The notes: generated by a model not told the origin, from the sequence alone. 27,532 nt of DNA from Bacteroidales bacterium UBA755 (GCA_002297815.1 DBKH01000028.1:1-27532); one strand, 5' to 3'; positions 15,403 to 25,119 are shown, numbered from the stretch's first letter. Translations and numbers: made by a program.

Positions 15403-17484
15403 CTAATAGAAACGAGCTCTGTTATCTTTTACATCTGCTTCAGTCATCATCACAGGAAGAATCATCTGAGTGCTGTAATTATTGATTTGAGAAGCATTGT
15501 TCTTGGCGTCATCCTCAGTGTAGAAAGCTCCTGTGTCACGGGAATTAACCTTAAACACGTATGTTCCTATTGTTCCGGCAATAGAGAATATTTCACCTTC
15601 TTTGGCAACTGAAACAGCTCCAATAAACTTAGGGTCCAATCCTTGTCCAGACAAAGACGCAAACCTCACTTCAACTCCAGAATTTACTGATGAATGAAGA
15701 GTGTCAGCTATGGCCTGAAGATCAGTCATTCCCATAATCTTGCGTTCTATGTCAGCAGCAGCTTTCTCTGAAGCCTTCTCTGCATAAAGTTGCTGACGAA
15801 TAACATCCTTAACCTCGTCAAGTTTCGCGATGCCTTCTTTATGAATTCCGGTGACAGTCGCAATAAACAGGTAATTATTATTAACAGTGATAATCTCAGA
15901 AACTTTTCCTACCTTATTGTCAAACACCCATCTGGTAACTTCTTTTGCCTGAGAAATTGAGCCATAGTTAGAAGTAGCCTCAGTGACTTTGAGAGGATGT
16001 GAGTAGATTCCCATTGAATCTACAGCAGCCTTATAATTGTTGTATTTACCGGCTGCAATCTTGGAGAACTTGCTAGCCTGAGCATAGTAACTGTTGAAAG
16101 TCTCTCCACTAGCAAGAGCAGTTTTTTCAAGAATAGCAACCTGCTTCTTCGTGATAGGAGTAGTTCTCTTGGAAACCTCTACAATGTGAGTTCCGTACTG
16201 TGTCTTAACCACGTAAGGCTTTCCTACTTGTGCAGTAAGTACAGACTCAAATCCAGGAATCATGTAAGTCTGAGTCATCCAGCCAATGTTACCCAACTCT
16301 CCATCGGCAGCACTGTTGCTGTCTGATGAATATGAAGCTGCAATGTTTGAGAAATTACCACCCTTTGAAAGAACATTAAGAAGACTATCAGCTTTTGACA
16401 CAGAAGCACCCTGAAGGAGAATGTGCTTAACATAGACAGAGTCTGGAATTTGTGATGTAGCAAGAACTCTGGCAGCATAGAACACGTTACCATCTGAAAC
16501 GACAGAAGAAGTACCGTCATTGTTATTGTCCACAAACTCGCTGATTTCTTTGTTTACAGTAGAGAGCTCTCCAGCTTTGTACCAGTACTCGCTAAAGTTT
16601 CTCTCTGAGTTTCTAGCTAAGAATGATTTTAAGTTTTCAGTAGTAGAGAACTCATCATAAACCTTACTCATAGCCTCATTCGTGGCATTGATGTCTGATT
16701 CAGACGGTTTAACTTCAAAGACAACATATTCCATGTCTCTAGAAGCACCCTGCTTAAACATTTTCTTGTGAGATTCGTAATACTTTCTAATCTCTTCGCC
16801 ACTTACTTTGACAGTAGTGTCCTGACCATAATTAGGAATCATTACGAAATCAACATTGGTCGTGTTGTTGTTCTCAGCGATAGCCCTGCGGAGCATGAGA
16901 GGGTTCTGTACATTACCATAAGTGAACAAAGAACCGTACTTAGCATAGTATTGCTGGGTATAGACAGTGTTCTGAAGGTAATTCCAATATTCTCTGATTC
17001 TACCAGTCTGATCCTGTGAAATAGCATCAAGAAGGTTCTGTAAAGCCTCCTTGGAGAAATTGCCGTTTTCATCCTGGAAAGCAGGATTCTGAGAGATGAC
17101 AGGTGAAATCATGTCTCCAGCAAGGAGATCCTTCATTTCCTCTTCACCAACATTAATTCCGGCAGCCTTTGCATTTTTGACGAACAGATACTTGTCCAAA
17201 AGGCTCTGCCAAGCAGCGTTACGAACCTGCTCCTGCTGCTGCTCGTTCTGAGCAGACGAACCGGTCACCATCTCGTTGATGGTTGTGAATTTCTCAACAT
17301 CTTGTTGGAAATCAAGATAAGAGATTGTTTTACCATTAATCACACCCACATCATTCTTTGAAGACATTGCATTAAAAGCAGTCTCAAGGGTTTGAGGGTC
17401 AATAATGAACGACAAAAGAGCCAAGGCAATGATGATAGACACTGCCATGCCGGCCTTTTCGCGAGTTTTTTGAAGAATCGCCAT
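15403..17484 (-). CDS. PpiD/SurA-like peptidylprolyl isomerase, membrane anchored
   Basis: A 693-residue periplasmic folding factor. Residues ~13-29 (MAVSIIIALALLSFIID) are the single membrane anchor typical of PpiD. A SurA-N-like chaperone region follows (about 45-200: GVINGKTISYLDFQQDVEKF, RNAAWQSLLDKYLFVKNAK). One parvulin domain spans about 349-440 (SVYVKHILLQG, GELGNIGWMTQTYMIPGFE, VVKTQYGTHIVEVSKR), followed by a long C-terminal chaperone part. It is the last gene of the minus-strand cluster with lptC, the TPR protein and the outer-membrane protein, consistent with a job in envelope protein folding. There is a 75-base gap between it and lptC; a near-match -7 element (TATCTTCG, 17530-17537) may give it its own promoter. 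Confidence 0.93.
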   Translation of the reverse strand: MAILQKTREKAGMAVSIIIALALLSFIIDPQTLETAFNAMSSKNDVGVINGKTISYLDFQQDVEKFTTINEMVTGSSAQNEQQQEQVRNAAWQSLLDKYLFVKNAKAAGINVGEEEMKDLLAGDMISPVISQNPAFQDENGNFSKEALQNLLDAISQDQTGRIREYWNYLQNTVYTQQYYAKYGSLFTYGNVQNPLMLRRAIAENNNTTNVDFVMIPNYGQDTTVKVSGEEIRKYYESHKKMFKQGASRDMEYVVFEVKPSESDINATNEAMSKVYDEFSTTENLKSFLARNSERNFSEYWYKAGELSTVNKEISEFVDNNNDGTSSVVSDGNVFYAARVLATSQIPDSVYVKHILLQGASVSKADSLLNVLSKGGNFSNIAASYSSDSNSAADGELGNIGWMTQTYMIPGFESVLTAQVGKPYVVKTQYGTHIVEVSKRTTPITKKQVAILEKTALASGETFNSYYAQASKFSKIAAGKYNNYKAAVDSMGIYSHPLKVTEATSNYGSISQAKEVTRWVFDNKVGKVSEIITVNNNYLFIATVTGIHKEGIAKLDEVKDVIRQQLYAEKASEKAAADIERKIMGMTDLQAIADTLHSSVNSGVEVRFASLSGQGLDPKFIGAVSVAKEGEIFSIAGTIGTYVFKVNSRDTGAFYTEDDAKNNASQINNYSTQMILPVMMTEADVKDNRARFY

Positions 17485-17559
17485 TGTGTATTACGTTTTT
17501 ATAATTTCCAAAAAATAGGTATTGGGGTGCGAAGATAGTGATTTTAATTCAATTAACCA

Positions 17560-18189
17560 TTATTTTTTAAGCAAAGGGCCAATAAAGTTTACAGAATCAA
17601 TAATAACCTTTGTCGAATCCTGCACAACAACTAGGTCACTATTGAAAGCCTTGAATATTCTTGCATTTCTTGCCATCTCGTCAGAACGCATCCCGAATCC
17701 TTGAAGAAATCCATCATTAGAAAACATTCTGACATAGCAATCGGTGTAAATCTCCTTATTGGCTTGATCCCAATACAAAGTGTCAGTCTCCAATGTCTGT
17801 TGGTTAATTACGTTCTGGACAACAACATTACCAAAGGCCGACCAATACTCATCTTTAGTCTTTTTGCTTTTAAAATGTTTAGCATTGTTGGAATGAAGCA
17901 CTGTCTCAAGCATGTCATCATCAGTATAGACAAAAGCATGAAGACCTTTAGGAAAGAGTTCGTAGGAAGATGTGTCGTTCTCATACCTTTCCATCAAGTC
18001 AGCCTCAACTCTCATCTGAATGCCGCCATTCTTAGTCTGGACCACAAACATGCTGTCAACTGTTTGAACAGGAGTTTCAGCTAGATCAAGACGTTCAGCC
18101 TCAGACAGTTTTCCCTTACATGAATATACGATGAAAGCAACCGCAGATGCGGTTGCAATCATCATAAAAGTATGTAAGTACCGTTTCAA
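17560..18189 (-). CDS. lptC: LPS export protein LptC
   Basis: A 209-residue periplasmic component of the LPS transport bridge, passing lipopolysaccharide from LptBFG to LptA. The N-terminus MKRYLHTFMMIATASAVAFIV contains a signal/anchor that ends in YSC (Cys24), so it may be lipid-modified, as in many Bacteroidota LptC proteins. The mature part has the OstA/LptC beta pattern: ERLDLAETPVQTVDSM, KNGGIQMRVEADLMERYEN, FPKGLHAFVY, AFGNVVVQN, TLYWDQANKEIYTDCYVRMFSNDG and MRSDEMARN. It begins 9 bases after the TPR gene, so the two are probably cotranscribed. Confidence 0.92.
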   Translation of the reverse strand: MKRYLHTFMMIATASAVAFIVYSCKGKLSEAERLDLAETPVQTVDSMFVVQTKNGGIQMRVEADLMERYENDTSSYELFPKGLHAFVYTDDDMLETVLHSNNAKHFKSKKTKDEYWSAFGNVVVQNVINQQTLETDTLYWDQANKEIYTDCYVRMFSNDGFLQGFGMRSDEMARNARIFKAFNSDLVVVQDSTKVIIDSVNFIGPLLKK

Positions 18190-18198
18190 TCCAAACTA

Positions 18199-19503
18199 CT
18201 ACTTCTGAGTCCTTACCGTTGTAGTGGCGCGCATGCCACCGCAACTTACAGTGTAGGACTGTCCATCGACAACATCGTACATGAAAGCTTCTGCTTTCTG
18301 AGGATAATAAACACTGTAGGCAGAGATGAGCTTGTTGCAGTCATCAGTCAATGAAGCGTCAGCAGCCTTGGCTTTCTGGAGATAATCTACAGCTACCCAA
18401 TATTTAGCTCTGCTTTCGATTTCATTTCCACCACAACGAGCAGCTCCCCAAATAGTAGCGATAAGGTAGTAAGCCTTTCCCTGATGATCTGGCTTAAGTT
18501 CAGCAGCTTCCCTTGCATATTCAAATGCTTTACCTGTGATGTTGTTCTTAAGGCAATAGGTAGCAAGTTCAATCATGTAGTCAGCCTTGACAGGATCATC
18601 ATCTGCACAAAGTGAAACAGCCTCTTCAAAATACTTGATTGCAGTCTCAAATTCATCCTTAGCAGAATGAAGTTTATAAAGATAGTAAGCGGAAGAAGCG
18701 GATGGCTCGTTCTTATGCATTTTAGTTACAGCATTAAGGAAGAGATCGTTATTCTGGCATCCTTCAGTAGAGCCAAGCATCTTTACGATGTTGGTAACTA
18801 GATCCATGTTGTCAGGATCAGCTTCATAACGAGGGGTGAACAGGGCAATGAGATTGTCACAGCTTGCCACCTGACTTGTGATGAAAAGTCCTTCAATGTC
18901 AGACCTAATCTTAGCGTTATCATCGCTATTACCAGCCTTATCAAGCAATGCGATAGCGTTCTGATAGGTGTTAATCACATCCTCGGCACCAATTGCAGAC
19001 TTTTTGTAAAGCTCGATAGCAGCGTTGAGATCCAGTAGAAGAAGACTAGGCTTTACCTTTTCCTGATTAATCTCGATAATTTTGTTCAACTGATCATAAA
19101 CAACCTGAGGATCCTTGAAATACTGTGTGATGTACTGACCTTTTGAGTTATAGGCAGTAACGGCATATTTTGGATAATACTCAGCCCTAAGATCATTAAG
19201 GGTAAGAACCGTGTCGATCATGGCAGCACGAACTTGTGCATCTTTAGTCTTCACAATTTCTTTACCTATAAGGGTCATACCGTTAAGAAGCATGTTCTGG
19301 CTGGCAGTTGGAGGACAAAGCTTGAAGGCTTTTCTCCAGTTAGGAAGAGCCTCAGTGTAGTTCTTTTGCTTATAGTACTCCTGATAGTAAGACAGATACT
19401 TAATGCATTCAGCGCTATCAGCGCCATACTTACCCTGAGCAGAAGCATTTGTTCCAAAAGCTGCTGCTGCAAGAGTTAACAGTACTAGTGTAATCCTTTT
19501 CAT
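18199..19503 (-). CDS. Periplasmic TPR-repeat protein
   Basis: A 434-residue exported protein: signal peptide residues 1-22 (cleavage at ASA before Gln23). The rest is helical with TPR-like repeats, clearest at QEYYKQKNYTEALPNWRKAF (about 41-60), SAYYLYKLHSAKDEFETAIKYFEEA (about 275) and ATYCLKNNITGKAFEYAREAA (about 318). A scaffold or adaptor role is likely; no enzymatic motif is visible. Located between an outer-membrane protein gene (32-base gap) and lptC (9-base gap), it may link LPS transport or outer-membrane assembly factors; this is inference from position only. Confidence 0.85.
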   Translation of the reverse strand: MKRITLVLLTLAAAAFGTNASAQGKYGADSAECIKYLSYYQEYYKQKNYTEALPNWRKAFKLCPPTASQNMLLNGMTLIGKEIVKTKDAQVRAAMIDTVLTLNDLRAEYYPKYAVTAYNSKGQYITQYFKDPQVVYDQLNKIIEINQEKVKPSLLLLDLNAAIELYKKSAIGAEDVINTYQNAIALLDKAGNSDDNAKIRSDIEGLFITSQVASCDNLIALFTPRYEADPDNMDLVTNIVKMLGSTEGCQNNDLFLNAVTKMHKNEPSASSAYYLYKLHSAKDEFETAIKYFEEAVSLCADDDPVKADYMIELATYCLKNNITGKAFEYAREAAELKPDHQGKAYYLIATIWGAARCGGNEIESRAKYWVAVDYLQKAKAADASLTDDCNKLISAYSVYYPQKAEAFMYDVVDGQSYTVSCGGMRATTTVRTQK

Positions 19504-19535
19504 GGTTTTGTATTATTTTATTTTTACTCTCTAAA

Positions 19536-20861
19536 TTAATTATACTTTGGTTTTATGAACCAAATGTCGAAAATGTTGATTCCTATATTGAAATTAACAT
19601 ACCGCTCTCTTACAAGATTTCCAGATAAAGATCCTCTTTGACCAAAATCAACCCCTAATGTCAAGCCATTACTCCAACTAAACACAGGTAAAGTGGCTCC
19701 AAACGTAATTCCCACAGCGTTAATGGTCTTTCCGTCTAGTTTGCAAGAAGCTTGATCCCAATAGGCACCGGCACGATATGTTACCCTCTTTCGATAGTAA
19801 CGAATGTCGTTTCTGTTAGGTACAATTGAGAATCCGGCTCTGACAGACTGAGCTGTAGATGCACTGAAAACAGCATTTCCTACACTAGCGAAACCAGGCA
19901 ACTTATTCATCCCGCTAGAACTCCAATCTGAACGAATATAATTGATCTCAGCAGTCCACTTATCACCACCTTTAAAAGCGATTCCAACACCTAATTCACT
20001 TGCAAGCTTTACTTTGCCACTTCCTAATGTGTCAACATAACTCCTTGGAGAAGGAGTAGAATCATTTAAAGAAGAAATAGACTGAATTTCATACCTTTCA
20101 ACTTCTCCGTTAAGACTCGTTCCAAACTTGTAGGTTGCTCCCAACACAGCTGTCACATTCTCAGAGACATTTGTCTCATACTGCACTCCTAATTTTGCGG
20201 TAAATGCATTCAGATCCATGTTGAATCCACTGGAGATACTCCTATAAGTGGAGTTTGACATTGTAAATGTGTTGGTTTTGTGCAGATTACCAAAATAATA
20301 CTGTCCTTCTACACCAACTGAAAGTCCCCTTATGACATCAATGCCAGCACCAATGAATATGTTAGACATTCCACCGTAGCCATTTACTGTGTTGGTAATA
20401 ACCCCTGTGTTCGCTATTATTGATGGGTCTGTAATCTTTGACGACATGTCATACCCAATGTCACTGTACGGAGTCACTCCTGCGTACATAGCAAGAGACT
20501 TATAGACAGGAAACGAGATAACAAAATCGTAGAAATTAAATGTGTTGTTGGATGATTTCAGATCATGCTGAGCGTAATACCTATTACCTTGAGCTACACC
20601 GAAATCGGCCATAAACGACTTAGCCTCCCTTTCAGTCACGGCAGCCGGATTGAGAATATTCACATTTCTCTTATCCCTTGTCGCGATGCCGACACCTCCC
20701 ATGCTTTTGTTGTAAGCTGTGCCTTGTTTGGAAATCTCGCCTATTCCGAACATTGAGTAAGGAGTGTAGGCATTATAAGCCTCATTCTGAGCACTCAAAG
20801 GCAGTACACAGAATGACAGCATCACAAAAAGGAGCAGCTTATTAACAATTCTTTTCAACAT
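19536..20861 (-). CDS. Outer-membrane beta-barrel protein
   Basis: A 441-residue protein with signal peptide residues 1-24 (VLPLSA before Gln25), then YTPYSMFGIGEISKQGTAYNKSMGGVGIATRDKRNVNILNPA-type text, which resembles the opening of FadL-like and PorV-like barrels. The rest alternates polar and hydrophobic residues in strand-sized pieces (SVGVEGQYYFGNLHKTN, AFTAKLGVQYETNVSENVTAVLGATYKFG, LTLGVDFGQRG, YVNFNIGINIFDIWF). Its ATG lies 20 bases inside the 3' end of coaX, so translation is probably coupled. The ligand is unknown. It should be considered together with the TPR protein and LptC encoded next. Confidence 0.85.
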   Translation of the reverse strand: MLKRIVNKLLLFVMLSFCVLPLSAQNEAYNAYTPYSMFGIGEISKQGTAYNKSMGGVGIATRDKRNVNILNPAAVTEREAKSFMADFGVAQGNRYYAQHDLKSSNNTFNFYDFVISFPVYKSLAMYAGVTPYSDIGYDMSSKITDPSIIANTGVITNTVNGYGGMSNIFIGAGIDVIRGLSVGVEGQYYFGNLHKTNTFTMSNSTYRSISSGFNMDLNAFTAKLGVQYETNVSENVTAVLGATYKFGTSLNGEVERYEIQSISSLNDSTPSPRSYVDTLGSGKVKLASELGVGIAFKGGDKWTAEINYIRSDWSSSGMNKLPGFASVGNAVFSASTAQSVRAGFSIVPNRNDIRYYRKRVTYRAGAYWDQASCKLDGKTINAVGITFGATLPVFSWSNGLTLGVDFGQRGSLSGNLVRERYVNFNIGINIFDIWFIKPKYN

Positions 20862-21570
20862 AATACTTGTCAGCGATTAAGGCTAACCCCATCAGTACAA
20901 GATTACAGACTGCAAAGATGGAGTTTTTCATTCTTTTTGCAAAATATAAAGCGTCTCCTCCCGTAAAAACTACTGTTTTTTCAGGAAATAAAGACAAGTA
21001 CCCCCCTATTTCAAACATTATGCCTGACACAACCCCTGATTCAATGGAAGATTTCAGCGAATCACCTATCTGTCTGACAACATCAGGGGTATCAACCAAA
21101 GGAAGGGTTCTTGAATATCTCGACAAAGATTTGAATCTAGTCCTAAAACCTGGAGAAATATTACCTCCAAGATACTCCCCATCAGGTTCAATGACATCAA
21201 TAGTCAAAGTAGTCCCAAAATCAAAGACTAGGCTTCCTTTATCCTTAAAAAGATACCTAGCAGCTATTACCAAAGCAATCCTGTCAGGAGACAAATATGT
21301 TGGTAATGAATATTCTTCCGCTACTTCAATGTGTCTTTTGTCAATAATGACCAGTTTTCCGCATTTTGAACGAAGGCTATTCTCTACGTAGTGGCTGATT
21401 TCAATTGAGGATGAAATCACCATCACAGTCGGTCTTTCCTTTTCTATCAGTGAATCGATATATTCAAACATCTTTTCGCCTTGATAACGGAAAGTCTTTC
21501 CGAGGGTTATTCCTTCGGACCAAGCCGCCTTGAGGGCTGTGTTTCCTATTTCAACCAAAAAATTCGGCAT
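20842..21570 (-). CDS. coaX: Type III pantothenate kinase with an unusual Glu in the first motif
   Basis: Phosphorylates pantothenate, the first step of coenzyme A synthesis. The 242 residues show CoaX motifs: VEIGNTALKAAW (6-17), SPDRIAL (94-100, the catalytic Asp96), VFDFGTTLTIDVI (115-127, Asp117) and GGNISPG (135-141), then TGGDALYF near the end. The first motif normally reads DxGNT with an Asp that positions ATP phosphate and metal; here it is Glu7 (codon GAA). Other motifs are intact, so the gene looks functional. First gene of the block leading to omp, tpr, lptC and ppiD, with its own -7 element. Confidence 0.92.
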   Translation of the reverse strand: MPNFLVEIGNTALKAAWSEGITLGKTFRYQGEKMFEYIDSLIEKERPTVMVISSSIEISHYVENSLRSKCGKLVIIDKRHIEVAEEYSLPTYLSPDRIALVIAARYLFKDKGSLVFDFGTTLTIDVIEPDGEYLGGNISPGFRTRFKSLSRYSRTLPLVDTPDVVRQIGDSLKSSIESGVVSGIMFEIGGYLSLFPEKTVVFTGGDALYFAKRMKNSIFAVCNLVLMGLALIADKYYVEKNC

Positions 21571-21591
21571 TGTTTAAAACGGGCAAACTTT

Positions 21592-21599
21592 CAAAGATA
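21592..21599 (-). promoter_or_regulatory. -7 promoter element for the coaX-omp-tpr-lptC-ppiD block
   Basis: Minus strand reads TATCTTTG, an exact consensus match, in the 35-base gap between mfd and coaX, 21 bases before the coaX ATG. The leader would be short. No -33 match at the right spacing, so some expression may come from mfd read-through. Confidence 0.55.
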
Positions 21600-21605
21600 G
21601 TAATT

Positions 21606-24600
21606 TTATTTCAATTTATTAAGAGTATCAAGAGCTTTTGACAAAGAATCTATCCCACGGCTTACAATCTTGAGTTTTCCCTCACTCTGTTTGAGGTTGA
21701 AAAGCTGATCGTTAGCATTAATATTCTGTAATATTCCCGAAAATACCTTTGACTTGTAGTAAGGAGACATCTGGTTGGCGATGAAGAACATGATCATCAT
21801 TCCATTCTTTATTATAATCTTCTCGAAACCAAGCTTTCCACCTAAATTTCTGATTTTTACCACATCAAATAGATTGTCTAACTCCAAAGGCATCTCCCCA
21901 AAGCGATCCTCCAACTGAGCCTTGATTCTATCAATCTCCTTATCGTTGGTCATGCTGTCAAGCTGCTTGTATATTCTTATTTTCTCTGCTGTTATGTCGA
22001 TGTACGAGTCAGGAATCATTGCCGGCTGATCAGTCTCAATCGTACAATCTTCAACAAAAGATTCATCAGTATGAACAGTGGATATTCCAGTCTCGACCCC
22101 AAGTTCGTCCATAGCCTCAGCCAGAATCTTCTGATAAGTCTCGTAACCCATGTCTGAGATGAAGCCACTTTGCTCAGCTCCTAGAAGATTTCCAGCCCCA
22201 CGAATGTCCAAATCCTGCATTGCTATGTTGAATCCGCTTCCAAGATCGGAAAATTCTTCTATTGCCTTAAGTCTTCTTCTGGCATCATCGGTGATAGAAA
22301 CCAATGGCGGTACAATCAAATAACAAAAAGCTTTTCTGTCAGACCTTCCTACGCGTCCGCGAAGTTGATGTAGGTCACTAAGGCCGATGTTTTGAGCCTG
22401 ATTGATGATGATGGTGTTGGCGTTAGGAATATCAAGTCCGTTTTCTATGATTGTGGTACAGAGTAGCATGTCATAATCCCCACGAATAAAGTCTAACATC
22501 CTGTTCTCCAACTCCTTTGCCTCCATCTGACCGTGAGCTACACAGATTTTCATGTCTGGCACAAGTCTATGAAGAATCTCATGAATCGAAGGAAGTTCCT
22601 CAACTTTGTTATGGATGAAGAACAACTGGCCTCCACGATTCAATTCATAATTTATGATGCTACGTATCTCGTCTTTGTCAAACAGGATAATTTCAGTTTG
22701 AGTCGGAATCCTGTTAGGTGGGGGAGTGTTGATGATAGAAAGATCTCTTGCTCCAAGTAATGAAAATTGGAGAGTACGAGGAATAGGTGTCGCTGTCAAG
22801 GTCAATGTGTCCACAGAAGTCTTCACTTGACGGAATTTTTCTTTGGTAGAAACACCGAACTTCTGCTCCTCGTCGATGATCAGAAGTCCCAGATCCTTGA
22901 AGTCAAACCCTTTGCCAAGCAGTTTGTGTGTACCTATCACTATATCCAACTGTCCGTTCCGTAGCCGATCTTTTATGTCATTGATTTCTTTAGCGGTACG
23001 CAATCTGCTGACATAATCAATAGTACAAGGGAAATCCTTAAGACGAGAGGAAAAAGTGGTATAGTGCTGAAGGGAAAGGATGGTGGTAGGCACAAGAACA
23101 GCCACTTGTTTCCCGTCAGTAACAGCCTTGAAAGCCGCTCTGATCGCTATCTCAGTCTTACCGAAGCCAACATCCCCGCAGACAAGCCTGTCCATCGGGC
23201 TGTTGTCCTCCATATCCCTCTTTACAGCCTTGTTGGCCGATTCCTGATCCGGAGTGTCCTCGTACATAAACGAAGACTCAAGTTCTTCTTGAAGATAACT
23301 ATCAGGTGAGTAGGCGAAGCCCTGCGTGGTTTTTCTCTTAGCATAGAGTTGTATAAGATCCTTCGCTATGTCCTTAATCTTAGATTTAGCACTAAGTTTG
23401 AGATTCTGCCAAGTTTTAGAACCTAACTTGTTAATTTTAGGTGGAATGCCATCTTTGGAACGGAATCGAGAAATCTTGTTCAACGAATGCACAGACACAA
23501 ACACAACATCCCCATCCTTGTACATCAATTTCACTACCTCATGCAAACGTCCCTTGTCATCCTTAACCCTAACCAAACCTCCGAACACACCGACTCCATG
23601 ATCAATGTGCACCACATAATCACCTATGTTAAATGCAGTCAAATCATTAAGAGTCAACTGTTCGCTTTTTTCAACCGTCCTTCTTACGCTAACTCTGTGG
23701 AAACGATCAAAAATCTCATGATCAGAATAGCAGCAAATCTTATCTTGCTGATCTATAAATCCAGAATGAATATTCTTCCCAGCAATAAACTCAGGCACCA
23801 ATCCACTATTCTCTATCAAAATAGACTTCAACCTCTCCACCTGAGAATTTTTATCACTGAATATGACAACCTTGTACCCACGTTCCAAGTTCTGCCGGAT
23901 GTCAGCGGTCAAAAGTTCGAAATTCTTGTTAAACACTGGCTGCGGGGTGATGTTGAAAGCAATCTCGTCAGAAGAATCCACCCCAAGCGGAACCTCTAGA
24001 AAAACTCTTTTAAACTTGCCAAAACCACCGAAAAAACCCTTTTCCTTATACATGTCGGAAGAGTCAAGCCAAACGACTGTACTTTTCGGAAATAGACTGA
24101 CTAAACTTGTACTATTAGACTCAGCTGTCTCGGATGCAAGATCTGGGAAAATTTCCACCTCATTCTTCTCTTCTACTGAAAGTTGAGTGTTACAATCGAA
24201 AACATGAATCTTCTCAACCTCATTACCAAAAAATGACACTCTAAAAGGGAAGTTGAATGAGTATGAGAATATGTCTATTATTGCCCCTCTTATTGAATAT
24301 TGTCCTGGAGCAGAGACGAAATCAACCTTCTCGAAGCCTTGTTTTGAAAGAATATTCTTGATTTCGTCATAAGATATTTCCTGACCTGCTTTGATTTTTA
24401 GAATGGAATCAGCTATTTTTTCCGGCACAGGAACCGGTTCCTCAAGAGCTTCAGGGTAAGTTACAATAAATAGTCTTTCAGAATCATCAGTATTAGAAAG
24501 TAATTTACCTATTGCAGAAGTTCTCTGAACACTTAACGAAGACTTGTAATTGCTCCTTTCTACTCCCTTTCCACTGTCTGGAAGATAGAAGACAACATCC

Positions 24601-24800
24601 CCATCAGTAAGAGAATAAAGATCTGAGCAGCAATATTCCGCACTCTCCCTGTCAGGCATAACTATCACATTAGTGCCACGCAAAGCGACTTGAGACACAA
24701 CGAACCATCTGGCCGACAGAAACAATCCTTTACAGAAGATTTCGTTGCAGGAAATCAGCTTTTCTGAAAGTTTTTTAGATGACGAGGAACTTATCAACAT
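21606..24800 (-). CDS. mfd: Transcription-repair coupling factor Mfd
   Basis: Removes RNA polymerase stalled at DNA lesions and recruits UvrA. The 1064 residues are somewhat short of the ~1120-1150 common in the family. Domains in order: UvrB-like N-terminal part (about 20-260, with YSIRGAIIDIFSY), the CarD-like RNA polymerase interaction domain (about 385-450: IGDYVVHIDHGVGVFGG), the helicase core with Walker A GDVGFGKTE (542-550), the DEEQ box (643-646) and TATPIPRTLQ (669-678), a second helicase lobe with NTIIINQAQNIGLSDLHQLRGRVGRS, and a C-terminal regulatory domain. Its ATG coincides with the first TTATCAACA site of the neighbouring AT-rich gap. It diverges from ruvB, another DNA repair gene. 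Confidence 0.97.
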   Translation of the reverse strand: MLISSSSSKKLSEKLISCNEIFCKGLFLSARWFVVSQVALRGTNVIVMPDRESAEYCCSDLYSLTDGDVVFYLPDSGKGVERSNYKSSLSVQRTSAIGKLLSNTDDSERLFIVTYPEALEEPVPVPEKIADSILKIKAGQEISYDEIKNILSKQGFEKVDFVSAPGQYSIRGAIIDIFSYSFNFPFRVSFFGNEVEKIHVFDCNTQLSVEEKNEVEIFPDLASETAESNSTSLVSLFPKSTVVWLDSSDMYKEKGFFGGFGKFKRVFLEVPLGVDSSDEIAFNITPQPVFNKNFELLTADIRQNLERGYKVVIFSDKNSQVERLKSILIENSGLVPEFIAGKNIHSGFIDQQDKICCYSDHEIFDRFHRVSVRRTVEKSEQLTLNDLTAFNIGDYVVHIDHGVGVFGGLVRVKDDKGRLHEVVKLMYKDGDVVFVSVHSLNKISRFRSKDGIPPKINKLGSKTWQNLKLSAKSKIKDIAKDLIQLYAKRKTTQGFAYSPDSYLQEELESSFMYEDTPDQESANKAVKRDMEDNSPMDRLVCGDVGFGKTEIAIRAAFKAVTDGKQVAVLVPTTILSLQHYTTFSSRLKDFPCTIDYVSRLRTAKEINDIKDRLRNGQLDIVIGTHKLLGKGFDFKDLGLLIIDEEQKFGVSTKEKFRQVKTSVDTLTLTATPIPRTLQFSLLGARDLSIINTPPPNRIPTQTEIILFDKDEIRSIINYELNRGGQLFFIHNKVEELPSIHEILHRLVPDMKICVAHGQMEAKELENRMLDFIRGDYDMLLCTTIIENGLDIPNANTIIINQAQNIGLSDLHQLRGRVGRSDRKAFCYLIVPPLVSITDDARRRLKAIEEFSDLGSGFNIAMQDLDIRGAGNLLGAEQSGFISDMGYETYQKILAEAMDELGVETGISTVHTDESFVEDCTIETDQPAMIPDSYIDITAEKIRIYKQLDSMTNDKEIDRIKAQLEDRFGEMPLELDNLFDVVKIRNLGGKLGFEKIIIKNGMMIMFFIANQMSPYYKSKVFSGILQNINANDQLFNLKQSEGKLKIVSRGIDSLSKALDTLNKLK

Positions 24801-25060
24801 AAGTGTTAAAATTCTGTTTAAAAGATGTTGAAAACCCTGTTAAAAACGGATTATCAAAAGTTAATTATTAGAAGCAAGTGACTTTTTAACAGTTTATCAA
24901 AAGCTTTTCAATAAAGTAACTAACAATATATCCAATATATAATAAATTGATAATCAACTCTTAAAATAAGTTATCAACAAATTAACAATCATTATAAAAT
25001 CATAAAAGATTTAAAAAGATATCATTATATTTAATTAACTTTGAAATTTCTCTCCCCCAC
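24791..25060. other. AT-rich gap with five TTATCAA sites, candidate replication origin
   Basis: The 340 bases between mfd and ruvB (24801-25140) hold no gene and form the only non-coding stretch over 300 bases here. TTATCAACA, one base from the DnaA box TTATCCACA, occurs at 24791-24799 and 24971-24979. TTATCAAAA is at 24851-24859 and 24894-24902. TTATCAATT is on the minus strand at 24945-24953, and TTTTCAACA on the minus strand at 24826-24834. About 24900-25045 is extremely AT-rich, as an unwinding element would be. Genes on both sides are transcribed away from it. Origin function is inference. Confidence 0.45.
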
Positions 25061-25111
25061 ACTTCGACAATTTGACACTGCCTATTACTTCAAACTTCCG
25101 CCTGTTTTCAC

Positions 25112-25119
25112 TATCTTTG
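25112..25119 (+). promoter_or_regulatory. -7 promoter element for ruvB
   Basis: Exact TATCTTTG, 21 bases before the ATG at 25141. No TTTG at the expected -33 distance; the preceding region is pyrimidine-rich. Confidence 0.55.

Noticed and set aside
23487..23999. 170-codon plus-strand open frame
   Set aside because: Antisense to mfd, whose frame and motifs are continuous here.
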